From positions 1 to 10,440 of the forward strand of contig CAIUGQ010000168.1 of the NCBI GenBank assembly GCA_903898725.1: a stretch of 10,440 nucleotides of DNA, in the 5' to 3' direction. Both the position numbers and the translations under genes were made by a program. Of the stretch, positions 1 to 7,027 are shown piece by piece. This DNA comes from an uncultured Burkholderiales bacterium. GTDB lineage: Bacteria; Pseudomonadota; Gammaproteobacteria; Burkholderiales; Burkholderiaceae_E. Under the pieces are notes generated by a model. The model ran no database searches, had not been told where the DNA came from, and worked only from the letters and a program-made list of their open reading frames with translations. How positions within the stretch are numbered: position 1 is the first letter of the stretch; each line of letters opens with the position of its first letter.

Positions 1-41
1 CCATGGCCTTCGCGGCCCGCGCACGCCGCGCCACCGTCCCG

Positions 42-1613
42 ATGACCGGGCACGGCGGACACGTCGCCTCCCTCGGCTCCGGCCGGCTCCGGGCGCTGCC
101 CGTCGCGGCGCTCGCGCTGGCGCTGGCCGCGTGCACGGTCACGCCGACTCCCGCCACCGATGTCGAGCTCAAGGCACGGACGACCGAGGACGTCTCGCGG
201 ATGTTCGTCCGCCAGGAGCCGATCCGGGGGCCGATCACCTACAGCGAGGCGGCGGCCCGGGCGCTCAAGTACAACTTCGACGTCCGGCTGCGCGCGATGG
301 AAGGCGCGCTCGCCACGGGGCAGCTCGACGTCGCGCGCTGGGACATGTTCCCGCGTCTGCTGGTGAACGCGGGGTACTCGACGCGCAGCGCCGGCGACGG
401 CTCGCGGACGCAGACGGTCGAGACCGGCCTGGAGAGCGCCTTCCACCAGACCTCGTCGGAACGCACCCGCTCGATCGCGAGCGCCGAGTTCTCCTGGAAC
501 GTGCTCGACTTCGGTGTCTCGTACTACCGGGCCCGGCAGCAGGCCGATCAGGTCCTGGTCATCGAGGAGCGCAAGCGCAAGGTCGTCCAGAACCTGCTCG
601 TCGACACGCGCAACGCCTACTGGCGCGCGCTCGGTGCACAACGCCTGTCGGGCCGCATCGACGGGCTGATCGAGCGCAGCAACGCGGCGCTCGAGCGGGC
701 GCGCGGCATCGAGAAGCAGGGCCTGCTGCCGCTCCCGCAGGTCCTCGAGACACAGCGCCGACTGCTCGACGCGATCCTGCTGCTGCAGTATCGCCGCCAG
801 GAGCTCGAGCTGGCCAAGCAGGAGCTCGCGGGACTGATGGCGCTGCCGCCGGGCACCGTCTTCACCCTCGCCGAGGGGCCGGACGCGCCGCTGCCGCCGA
901 CGCCCGGGCAGGTCACCGCGCTCGAGGACGCGGCGCTGGCGTTGCGCCCTGAGCTGCGCGAGGAGTTCTACCGCACGCGCATCACCTCCAACGAGGTGCG
1001 GCGCGCGATCGCCTCGACGCTGCCGAACCTCGGCGTCGACCTCGCCGGCCGGTTCGACTCGAACCGCTTCCTCTTCGACAACACCTGGGTCGACGGCGGT
1101 CTGCGGCTGTCGATGAACCTGTTCCGCCTCGCGTCGCTGCCGGCGGTGATGCGCTCGGGCGAGGCGCAGGTGCAGGTCGACGATGCCCGTCGGATGGCGC
1201 AGGCGATGGCGGTGCTCACGCAGGTCCGGGTCGCGACCCTGCGCTACGGCCTGACGGTGTCCGAGTACGACCAGGTCGCGGTCAGCGCGGCGGTCGATCA
1301 GCGTCTGCTCGGCTATGCGCGCTCGGCGGCGGCGGCCCGCATCGAGGGTGACCTCGAGGTCGTCCGCAACGAGGCGCGCGCGCTGCTGTCCGAGTACCAG
1401 CGGCACATCGCCTATGCCAACGCGCAGGCCGCCTGGGGCCGGATCTTCAACTCGGTCGGCTACGACGTCGACCCGCCGCCGCCGGACGCCGGCGTGGCGG
1501 AGGTGGCCGCCGCGATCGAGCGTTCCGTCGCGCAGTGGCAGCGGCTGACCTTCGAGCCGCAGGCCCCGCGCAGCGCGCTGCCGGCACCGCTCGCCGTCGT
1601 GCCGCAGCGCTGA
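42..1613 (+). CDS. TolC-family outer membrane efflux lipoprotein
   Basis: Probable outer-membrane channel of a tripartite efflux pump or type I secretion system. From the ATG at 42 the product is 523 aa. It opens with a basic then hydrophobic signal segment ending in the lipobox LAAC, giving a lipidated Cys at residue 31. Long Ala/Arg/Gln-rich helices in two similar halves follow (about 75-290 and 300-480), as expected for the paired OEP repeats. A beta-strand-like stretch near 340-370 fits the barrel. Length and layout match TolC/OprM-type proteins. An in-frame ATG at 3 would add 13 residues, and the frame stays open to the window edge. I prefer 42 because it gives a more usual signal length, but no clear ribosome site decides it. 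No periplasmic adaptor or inner-membrane pump gene lies downstream, so partners are either upstream of the window or elsewhere. Substrate unknown. Confidence 0.87.
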   Translation: MTGHGGHVASLGSGRLRALPVAALALALAACTVTPTPATDVELKARTTEDVSRMFVRQEPIRGPITYSEAAARALKYNFDVRLRAMEGALATGQLDVARWDMFPRLLVNAGYSTRSAGDGSRTQTVETGLESAFHQTSSERTRSIASAEFSWNVLDFGVSYYRARQQADQVLVIEERKRKVVQNLLVDTRNAYWRALGAQRLSGRIDGLIERSNAALERARGIEKQGLLPLPQVLETQRRLLDAILLLQYRRQELELAKQELAGLMALPPGTVFTLAEGPDAPLPPTPGQVTALEDAALALRPELREEFYRTRITSNEVRRAIASTLPNLGVDLAGRFDSNRFLFDNTWVDGGLRLSMNLFRLASLPAVMRSGEAQVQVDDARRMAQAMAVLTQVRVATLRYGLTVSEYDQVAVSAAVDQRLLGYARSAAAARIEGDLEVVRNEARALLSEYQRHIAYANAQAAWGRIFNSVGYDVDPPPPDAGVAEVAAAIERSVAQWQRLTFEPQAPRSALPAPLAVVPQR

Positions 1614-1628
1614 TCGCAGCCCGCCGGC

Positions 1629-1648
1629 CCGCGCCGGGTCCGGCGCGG
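1629..1648 (+). terminator. GC-rich hairpin after the TolC-family gene
   Basis: Perfect 8-bp inverted repeat CCGCGCCG / CGGCGCGG around the loop GGTC, starting 15 bases after the TolC-family stop. No T-run follows, so this is at best a weak or Rho-assisted terminator. The right arm runs into GGAGG (1647-1651), so the fold could also hide that possible ribosome site. Confidence 0.35.
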
Positions 1649-1692
1649 AGGCTGTGCTACCTTCGTCGGCATTGCCTGCCGCCCCCGATGCG

Positions 1693-2694
1693 ATGAGCGC
1701 TCCGACGTCCGCCCCCGCCGTCCACCCCCGTGACGCGCTGCATGCGCCGGGCCGTGCGCTGCCGATGATCGCGCCCTGCGAGCACATCGCCGGCAACGAG
1801 AAGATGATCGTCAAGGCGATCGCGCTGCAGCGCGAGCTGCGGGGGGTGTTCGACCTCACCTGCGACTGCGAGGACGGCGCCACGGTCGGTGCCGAACGCG
1901 AGCATGCGACGATGGTGGCGCGGGTCCTGGCTGCCGCGGCCGACCCCGGGGGCCGCATCGGCGTTCGGGTCCACGACATCACCCATCCGCACTGGCGCGA
2001 CGACATCGCGATCCTGCTGGCCGCAGCCGGTGATCGCATCGCCTACCTGACGCTGCCCAAGGCCGAGGGCGTGGCCGACGTCGCGCGGATGCTGGACGTC
2101 GTCGCGCGGCAGGCCGCGCTCGCAGGCTGCCCGCCGCCTCCGGTCCATGTCCTGGTCGAGACCCACGGCGCGCTGGCGCAGGCCGGCGCGATCGCCGCGC
2201 TCGCCGAAGTCGAGACGCTGGACTTCGGCGTGATGGACTTCGTCAGCGCGCACCACGGCGCGCTCGGCTTCGATGCGATGCGCTCGCCCGGTCAGTTCGA
2301 GCATCCGCTGCTGGTTCGGGCCAAGACCGAGCTCGTGTCCGCCGCGCTCGCCCATGCGGTGGTGCCCGCGCACAACGTCTCGCTCGCGCTGCGCGACCCG
2401 GCGTCGGTGTTCTCGGATGCCCGGATCGCTCGCGAACGCTTCGGCTTCCTTCGGATGTGGAGCATCCATCCGACGCAGATCGCTCCGATCGTCGAGGCCA
2501 TGAGTCCGACGCATGCCGAGGTCGAGCGGGCCGGCCGGATCCTGCTCGCGGCGCAGGCCGCGGGCTGGGGGCCGATCGACTTCGGCGGCGAGCTGCACGA
2601 CCGCGCGTCGTACCGGCACTGCTGGACCGTCGCGCAGCGCGCGCAGGCGGCCGGCATGCCGCTCGAGACGGCCGTCGCACACGCGTTCTTCTGA
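1693..2694 (+). CDS. CoA-ester lyase, HpcH/HpaI aldolase - citrate lyase beta (CitE) family
   Basis: TIM-barrel lyase of the group that includes malyl-CoA, beta-methylmalyl-CoA and citramalyl-CoA lyases. These cleave a hydroxyacyl-CoA to an acyl-CoA plus an oxo-acid and need Mg2+. Visible marks are CDCEDGA (Glu60, Asp61), GVRVHD with Arg92 (likely contact to the CoA or acid), LVETHGAL with Glu156 and FGVMDF with Asp182 (the expected metal ligands), and a C-terminal SIHPTQI typical of CitE-like proteins. Length is 333 aa from the ATG at 1693, normal for the family, and that start sits just before the first conserved segment (HPRDAL). A GTG at 1654 would add 13 residues. It follows GGAGG but only 2 bases away, so I rank it second. 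The gene lies 65 bases before aacS on the same strand, which suggests joint use in acyl-CoA or organic acid metabolism. The exact substrate is not readable here. Confidence 0.85.
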   Translation: MSAPTSAPAVHPRDALHAPGRALPMIAPCEHIAGNEKMIVKAIALQRELRGVFDLTCDCEDGATVGAEREHATMVARVLAAAADPGGRIGVRVHDITHPHWRDDIAILLAAAGDRIAYLTLPKAEGVADVARMLDVVARQAALAGCPPPPVHVLVETHGALAQAGAIAALAEVETLDFGVMDFVSAHHGALGFDAMRSPGQFEHPLLVRAKTELVSAALAHAVVPAHNVSLALRDPASVFSDARIARERFGFLRMWSIHPTQIAPIVEAMSPTHAEVERAGRILLAAQAAGWGPIDFGGELHDRASYRHCWTVAQRAQAAGMPLETAVAHAFF

Positions 2695-2747
2695 GACGGC
2701 GCGCGGTCTTCGCCGGCCGACGCGACGCCCATCCCGACCCGAGACAC

Positions 2748-2751
2748 GGAG
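2748..2751 (+). promoter_or_regulatory. Ribosome binding site of aacS
   Basis: GGAG followed by an 8-base spacer to the ATG at 2760. The open frame continues about 300 bases further upstream into the lyase gene. This site, and the fact that family homology begins just after it, fix the start at 2760. Confidence 0.7.
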
Positions 2752-2759
2752 ACCTCCCG

Positions 2760-4805
2760 ATGACTGCCCCGACCCCGGCCGTCGAGCCGATCTGGCGTCC
2801 CTCGCCCGAACGCATCGCAGGCGCGACGCTCACCCGCTACACCGACTGGCTGCAGCGCGAGCGGGGCCTCGCGTTCCGCGACTACGAGTCGCTCTGGCAA
2901 TGGTCGGTCGACGAGACCGAGGCGTTCTGGACGTCGATCTGGTCGTTCTGCGGCATGCGCGCGTTCACGCCGTACCGGGAGGTGCTGCGCGAGTCGACGA
3001 TGCCGGGCGCGAAGTGGTTCGACGGCGCCACCGTCAACTACGCGGATCAGATGCTCTGGCGCGCTGCCGAGCCGCAGTGGGCGGCGCGCACCGCGGTCGT
3101 GTTCTCGTCCGAGATCGTGCCGCGGCGCGAACTGAGCTGGGGCGGGCTCGCTGCCGAGGCCGGTGCGCTGGCGGCGACGATGACCGGGCTCGGCGTGACG
3201 CTCGGCGATCGTGCGGTGTCGTACATGCCGAACATTCCCGAGTCGATGACCGCGGTGCTCGCGAGCACCTCGCTCGGCGCGGTGTGGTCGAGCTGCGCCC
3301 CCGACATGGGCGCGGCCGGCGTGCTCGACCGGTTCCGGCAGATCGAGCCGGTGCTGCTGTTCGCGGTCGACGGCTACCGCTACGGCGGCAAGGACTTCGA
3401 CCGGCTCGACACCGTGCGCGAGCTGGTCGCGCAGCTGCCGACGGTCAAGGCGGTGATCCTCGTCCCCTACCTCGACCCCGGCGCATCGCTCGGCGATGCG
3501 ATCGAGGTGCCGGCGCGCGAGGGCGCCGCGGCGCGCCGCGTGCCGGTGGTGCGCTGGGCCGACGCGCTCGCGCGACCGGCGCCGTTCGCGCCGCGGCCGG
3601 TGCCCTTCGACCATCCGCTGTGGATCGTCTATTCGTCGGGCACCACCGGCATGCCCAAACCCATCGTCCACGGGCACGGCGGCACGACGCTCGAGTACCT
3701 CAAGGCGATGATGATCCACAGCGACCTCGGGCCCGACGACCGGTTCTTCTGGTTCACGTCGACCAACTGGATCATGTGGAACATGACGGTGTCGGCCCTG
3801 ATCCCGGGCAGCACGGTGCTGCTGTACGACGGCAATCCGGGGTATCCCGATCTGGGCACCCTGTGGCGCTTCGCGGAGCGCGAGCGCGCGACCTTCTTCG
3901 GGCTGTCGCCCGCCTTCGTGCAGCTCAACGTGAAGAACGGCTCGACGCCCCGCGCGCACTTCGACCTGTCGGCGCTGCGCACCGTCGGGGCGACCGGCTC
4001 CCCGCTCACCGAGGACGGCTACCGCTGGATCTACGAGCATGTCCATCCGGACGTGCTGCTCGCCTCGATCAGCGGCGGCACCGACCCGAACACCGCGTTT
4101 CTCGGCACCTGTCCGACCGCGCCAATCCACGCGGGCGAGATGCAGGCCCGCGGGCTCGGCGCCGCGGTCTACGCGTTCGACGAGGCGGGCCGGCCGGTCT
4201 ACGGCGAGGTCGGCGAGCTGGTGTGCACGAAGCCGATGCCCTCGATGCCGCTGTACTTCTGGGGCGACGCCGGCGGTCGGCGCTACTTCGACAGCTACTT
4301 CGACGTCTACCCCGGCGTCTGGCGCCACGGCGACTGGCTCAAGCTCGAGCGCCGCCCCGAGACGGTGACCGGAGTCATCTACGGCCGGTCCGATTCGACG
4401 ATCAACCGTCACGGCATCCGGATGGGCACGAGCGAGCTCTATCGGGTCGTCGAAGCCTTCGAGGAGGTGGCCGACTCCCTCGTGATCGACCTCGAGTACC
4501 TCGGGCGCGAGTCGTTCATGGCGCTGTTCGTCGTGCCGCGCGCGCCGCATGCGCTCACCGACGCGCTCAAGAAGCGCCTGCTCGAGGCGATCCGCACGCA
4601 GCTCTCGGCGCGCCACGTGCCGAACGACGTGTTCGAGATCGCCGAGGTGCCGCGGACCATCTCCGGCAAGAAGCTGGAGGTGCCGATCAAGAAGATCCTG
4701 CTCGGCCAGCCCGCCGAGCGGGCCTGCAACCGGTCGGCGATGTCGAACCCCGGCTCGATCGACTGGTTCGTCGCGTTCGCGCAGGCCCGCGGCTCAGCCG
4801 GCTGA
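2760..4805 (+). CDS. aacS: Acetoacetyl-CoA synthetase (acetoacetate--CoA ligase)
   Basis: Activates acetoacetate to acetoacetyl-CoA with ATP through an acyl-adenylate (EC 6.2.1.16), in the cytosol. It feeds ketone-body, leucine-derived or PHB-derived acetoacetate back to acetyl-CoA or into PHB. The protein is 681 aa, the usual AacS length. In order: an Acs-type N-terminal cap (about 40-75, with YESLWQWSVDE and FWTSIWSF), the P-loop YSSGTTGMPKP (291-301), an aromatic stretch WFTSTNWIMWNM from 331, SGGTD (438-442), the hinge-side Asp525 in WRHGDW, GRSDSTINRHGIRMG (542-556), and the C-terminal SGKK with Lys637 as the likely adenylation lysine and acetylation site. WFTSTNWIMWNM and SGGTDPNTAF fit AacS better than acetate synthetase. 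It follows the CoA-ester lyase. Its 3' end overlaps the convergent kinase gene by 12 bases. Propionyl- or another short-chain ligase is a less likely alternative. Confidence 0.93.
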   Translation: MTAPTPAVEPIWRPSPERIAGATLTRYTDWLQRERGLAFRDYESLWQWSVDETEAFWTSIWSFCGMRAFTPYREVLRESTMPGAKWFDGATVNYADQMLWRAAEPQWAARTAVVFSSEIVPRRELSWGGLAAEAGALAATMTGLGVTLGDRAVSYMPNIPESMTAVLASTSLGAVWSSCAPDMGAAGVLDRFRQIEPVLLFAVDGYRYGGKDFDRLDTVRELVAQLPTVKAVILVPYLDPGASLGDAIEVPAREGAAARRVPVVRWADALARPAPFAPRPVPFDHPLWIVYSSGTTGMPKPIVHGHGGTTLEYLKAMMIHSDLGPDDRFFWFTSTNWIMWNMTVSALIPGSTVLLYDGNPGYPDLGTLWRFAERERATFFGLSPAFVQLNVKNGSTPRAHFDLSALRTVGATGSPLTEDGYRWIYEHVHPDVLLASISGGTDPNTAFLGTCPTAPIHAGEMQARGLGAAVYAFDEAGRPVYGEVGELVCTKPMPSMPLYFWGDAGGRRYFDSYFDVYPGVWRHGDWLKLERRPETVTGVIYGRSDSTINRHGIRMGTSELYRVVEAFEEVADSLVIDLEYLGRESFMALFVVPRAPHALTDALKKRLLEAIRTQLSARHVPNDVFEIAEVPRTISGKKLEVPIKKILLGQPAERACNRSAMSNPGSIDWFVAFAQARGSAG

Positions 4806-4811
4806 CGCGGG
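4786..4811. terminator. Candidate bidirectional terminator over convergent stop codons
   Basis: The 6-bp arms CCCGCG (4786-4791) and CGCGGG (4806-4811) flank the perfect 12-base palindrome TCAGCCGGCTGA (4794-4805), with a 2-base bulge at 4792-4793. Folded, this gives about 10 bp of stem with a CCGG loop on either strand. It contains the stop codons of both aacS (+) and the sensor kinase (-). No T-run follows on either side, so intrinsic termination is inferred from position and stem only. Confidence 0.45.
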
Positions 4812-6167
4812 TCGGTCGACGAGCTCGAGACCGATCTCGGTGCGGCCCTGCGCCGAACGCACGAACGGACGGCCGCCGTGCATCCGCGCGATCGCCGCGA
4901 CGATCGCCAGCCCCAGGCCGTGGTGGCCGTCGGTCTGCTCGCCGGAGGCGCCCACCCGGTAGAACCGGTCGAACAGCCGCGGCAGGTGTTCGGGGGCGAT
5001 GTCGGGGCCCTCGTTGCGGACCGCGAGCCGCAGCGTCTCGCCGGCGTCGCGGGCGAGCTCGATCTCGACCGTGCTGCCGGGGCGGCCGTAGCGGGCCGCG
5101 TTCGACAGCAGGTTCGAGACCGCGCGCTTGAGCAGTTCGGCGTCGACGCTGCCCGCCGCATCACCGATGATCCTCACCGAGAGCCGCTGCTCCTCGAAGG
5201 CCGCCTCGTGGTAGTCGACGACCTCGCCGACGAGCGACGCGAGGCTGGGCACCCAGGTCGTCCGCGCGGCGGACGCCTGGTCGGCGCGCGCGAGGAAGAG
5301 CATGTCGGTCACGATGGCGGCGAGGCGGCGCAGGTCCTCGAGATGGCGCCCGCTCGCTTCGCGCCACTGCGCATCGGTGCGCGGACGCGACAGCATCACC
5401 TCGCTGTCGGCGATCAGGACCGCCAGCGGCGTGCGCAGCTCGTGCGCGACGTCGGCATTGAACGCGGCCAGCTGTGCGTAGGCCGAGTCGACCTCGCGCA
5501 GCAGGGCCTCGAACCGCTCCACGAAGAGCTGCAGCTCGCGATCACGGGCCCCGGTCTCGAGACGGAGGGTGCCATCGCCGGGACGGATCCGCCGAAGCTG
5601 CGCGGCGAGCCGCGCGATCGGCGCCAGGCCGCGCCGCACCAGCGCGTGCGAGGCGATGGCGGTGACCGCCGCGCCGGCGAGTGCCGCAACGAGCAGCGTT
5701 GCCGCGAGACCGGCCAGCAGCCGGTCGTCCGCGCGGGTGTCGAGCCGCAGCTCGGCGACGATGATGTCGCCCGGCGCGGGGTCCCAGCGCATCGCCGTCT
5801 GCATCACCCGCTGGCGCGGCGCGCGTTCGGTGGTCCATCCGGGCGACACGAACAGGGGCGCCGAACCTGGCACGGCCATGTGCAGCATCATGCCGGCGTA
5901 GCCGATGCCCACGTCCTCGAGGAGCATCCGCAGTCCGGTCGCGTCGGCGAGCGGTTCGGCCTCGTTCACCAGGTGGCGGACGAGGCTCGCCTTCTCCTCG
6001 AGCTCGGACTGCTGGCGCGCCTCGAGGTTCGCGGCGGTCGCGACGTAGATCACTGCGCAGACCGCGCCGAGCGCCACGACGACGAGCGCCGCCAGCGACA
6101 GCGACAGCCGCAGGCTGAGCGAGGCACCGCCGAGGCGTGCCCGCAGCACCGCATCCGGGCGCCTCAC
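4794..6167 (-). CDS. Heavy-metal-type sensor histidine kinase (CusS/CopS-like)
   Basis: Membrane kinase that autophosphorylates on His and passes phosphate to the regulator encoded just upstream. The protein is 457 aa from a GTG start at 6167. Membrane helices lie at about 23-45 and 150-173, enclosing a periplasmic sensor of about 100 residues. A HAMP linker (about 174-225) follows, then the H-box FNADVAHELRTPL with His242, the N-box NLLSNA (Asn352, Asn356), a NEGPDI segment, PRLFDRFYRVG and the GLGLAI glycine loop. The early segment ELEEKASLVRHL and the PRLFDRFYR box are typical of heavy-metal sensor kinases. The sensor holds a MMLHM cluster (93-97), possible soft-metal ligands. The start overlaps the regulator stop by 4 bases (GTGA), indicating translational coupling. 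The final residues Ser-Ala-Gly overlap the aacS end. Metal class is fairly likely; copper specifically is inference. Confidence 0.9.
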   Translation of the reverse strand: MRRPDAVLRARLGGASLSLRLSLSLAALVVVALGAVCAVIYVATAANLEARQQSELEEKASLVRHLVNEAEPLADATGLRMLLEDVGIGYAGMMLHMAVPGSAPLFVSPGWTTERAPRQRVMQTAMRWDPAPGDIIVAELRLDTRADDRLLAGLAATLLVAALAGAAVTAIASHALVRRGLAPIARLAAQLRRIRPGDGTLRLETGARDRELQLFVERFEALLREVDSAYAQLAAFNADVAHELRTPLAVLIADSEVMLSRPRTDAQWREASGRHLEDLRRLAAIVTDMLFLARADQASAARTTWVPSLASLVGEVVDYHEAAFEEQRLSVRIIGDAAGSVDAELLKRAVSNLLSNAARYGRPGSTVEIELARDAGETLRLAVRNEGPDIAPEHLPRLFDRFYRVGASGEQTDGHHGLGLAIVAAIARMHGGRPFVRSAQGRTEIGLELVDRPASAG

Positions 6168-6853
6168 GCGTCGCGGTCCTCCAGCACGTAGCCCATGCCG
6201 CGCACGGTGTGCAGCAGCTTGTGCTCGAACGGCTCGTCGAGCTTCACGCGCAGCCGGCGGATCGCGACCTCGACCAGGTTGGTGTCGCTGTCGAAGTGCA
6301 TGTCCCAGACCTGCTCGGCGAGCACGGTGCGCGACAGCACCTCGCCGCGTCGCCGCAGCAGCAGGGTGAGGAGCGTGAACTCCTTGGCGGTCAGATCGAG
6401 TCGCTGCCCGGCCCGGGTCGCCCGCCGGCGCAGCAGGTCGAGCTCCAGGTCGGCGAGCCGCAGGGCGCCAATGGGAGCGGGATCCGCGTCCCGCCGACCG
6501 CGTCGTCCCAGCGCCTCGATGCGCGCCAGGAGCTCGGAGAACGCGAACGGCTTGACCAGGTAATCGTCCGCGCCCCCGCGCAGGCCCCGGACCCGGTCCT
6601 CGACCGCATCGCGGGCCGTCAGCATCAGCACCGCCGCGGGCCGCTCGGCGCGGCGCATGGCCTCGAGGACGTCGAAGCCGTCGATGCCGGGCAGCATCAC
6701 GTCGAGCAGCACGACGTCGTACTCGCCCTCGAGGGCCAGGTGCCGCCCGTCGATGCCGTCGCCGGCGACGTCGACCACGTGACCGTTCTCGCGCAGGCCG
6801 CGGGCGACGTAGTCGGCGAGGCGCGGGGTGTCTTCGATCAGGAGGATTCGCAT
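6164..6853 (-). CDS. OmpR/PhoB-type response regulator, heavy-metal (CusR/CopR-like) subgroup
   Basis: Transcription factor controlled by the kinase encoded after it. The 229-aa protein has a receiver domain (1-115) with acidic pocket Glu7/Asp8, phospho-acceptor Asp51 in LLDVMLPG, Thr79 and Lys101 in KPF. A winged-helix DNA-binding domain (about 128-226) follows. The run VWDMHFDSDTNLVEVAIRRL (182-201) and the later KLLHTVRGMGYVLE are close to what I know of CusR/CopR/CzcR regulators, which is the main reason for the metal-response call. The start at 6853 is where receiver homology begins (MRILLIEDT), and AGGGG stands just upstream. The frame is open far beyond this into the divergent gene, but that part is not coding. 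It overlaps the kinase by 4 bases. A candidate operator lies 35 bases upstream of the start, so autoregulation is likely. Confidence 0.93.
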   Translation of the reverse strand: MRILLIEDTPRLADYVARGLRENGHVVDVAGDGIDGRHLALEGEYDVVLLDVMLPGIDGFDVLEAMRRAERPAAVLMLTARDAVEDRVRGLRGGADDYLVKPFAFSELLARIEALGRRGRRDADPAPIGALRLADLELDLLRRRATRAGQRLDLTAKEFTLLTLLLRRRGEVLSRTVLAEQVWDMHFDSDTNLVEVAIRRLRVKLDEPFEHKLLHTVRGMGYVLEDRDA

Positions 6854-6887
6854 GACCCCTGCGTCGCGGCTGGCCCGTCCGGGCTGA

Positions 6888-6903
6888 CTGACGATTTTGT
6901 AAT
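6888..6903 (+). promoter_or_regulatory. Candidate CopR/CusR-type operator
   Basis: CTGACGATTTTGTAAT reads as CTGACG, five bases, GTAAT. From memory, the box bound by CopR-type regulators is CTGACA-N5-GTAAT, so this differs at one position with correct spacing. It is the sole AT-rich patch in a very GC-rich intergenic region, 34 bases from the regulator start and 124 bases from the small exported protein's start. The preceding TGAC is repeated in tandem (6886-6893, spanning TGACTGAC from 6885). Family link is recalled knowledge; binding is inference. Confidence 0.5.
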
Positions 6904-7014
6904 GCCGGCGTCGGGAGCGTGTCGCGGTCCGACGCGCACAGTGCGGTCCATGGCGGTGTCGTCCGCCCACCCCGGAGGGCCGAAGTGCCCGCGGGTCTCC
7001 CTCCATCCCGTCAC

Positions 7015-7019
7015 AAGGA
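7015..7019 (+). promoter_or_regulatory. Ribosome binding site of the small exported protein
   Basis: AAGGA with an 8-base spacer to the ATG at 7028. It shows that translation starts here, although the same frame is open for almost 900 bases upstream. Confidence 0.75.
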
Positions 7020-7027
7020 CCGAAGCC

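Larger units (their letters stand above)
6854..7027. promoter_or_regulatory. Divergent intergenic region between the regulator and the small exported protein
   Basis: 174 bases between two divergent starts, so it should hold promoters for both directions. The only AT-rich island is at 6894-6903, inside the candidate operator. I cannot identify convincing -35/-10 pairs on either strand. The 3' part holds AAGGA for the rightward gene. I see nothing else in it. Confidence 0.6.

Noticed and set aside
2292..4616. Long minus-strand open frame (774 codons) opposite aacS
   Set aside because: It is Arg/His/Asp-rich low-complexity sequence with no recognisable domain, and it mirrors the third-position GC bias of aacS, which has full family motifs.
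4794..6853. Two-component system as regulator of the TolC-family gene at the left end
   Set aside because: The genes are on opposite strands and separated by two metabolic genes. No copy of the candidate operator was seen before the TolC-family gene, whose promoter lies outside the window.
6137..7027. In-frame upstream extension of the small exported protein
   Set aside because: It is antisense to the response regulator and kinase start. Signal peptide and ribosome site place the real start at 7028.
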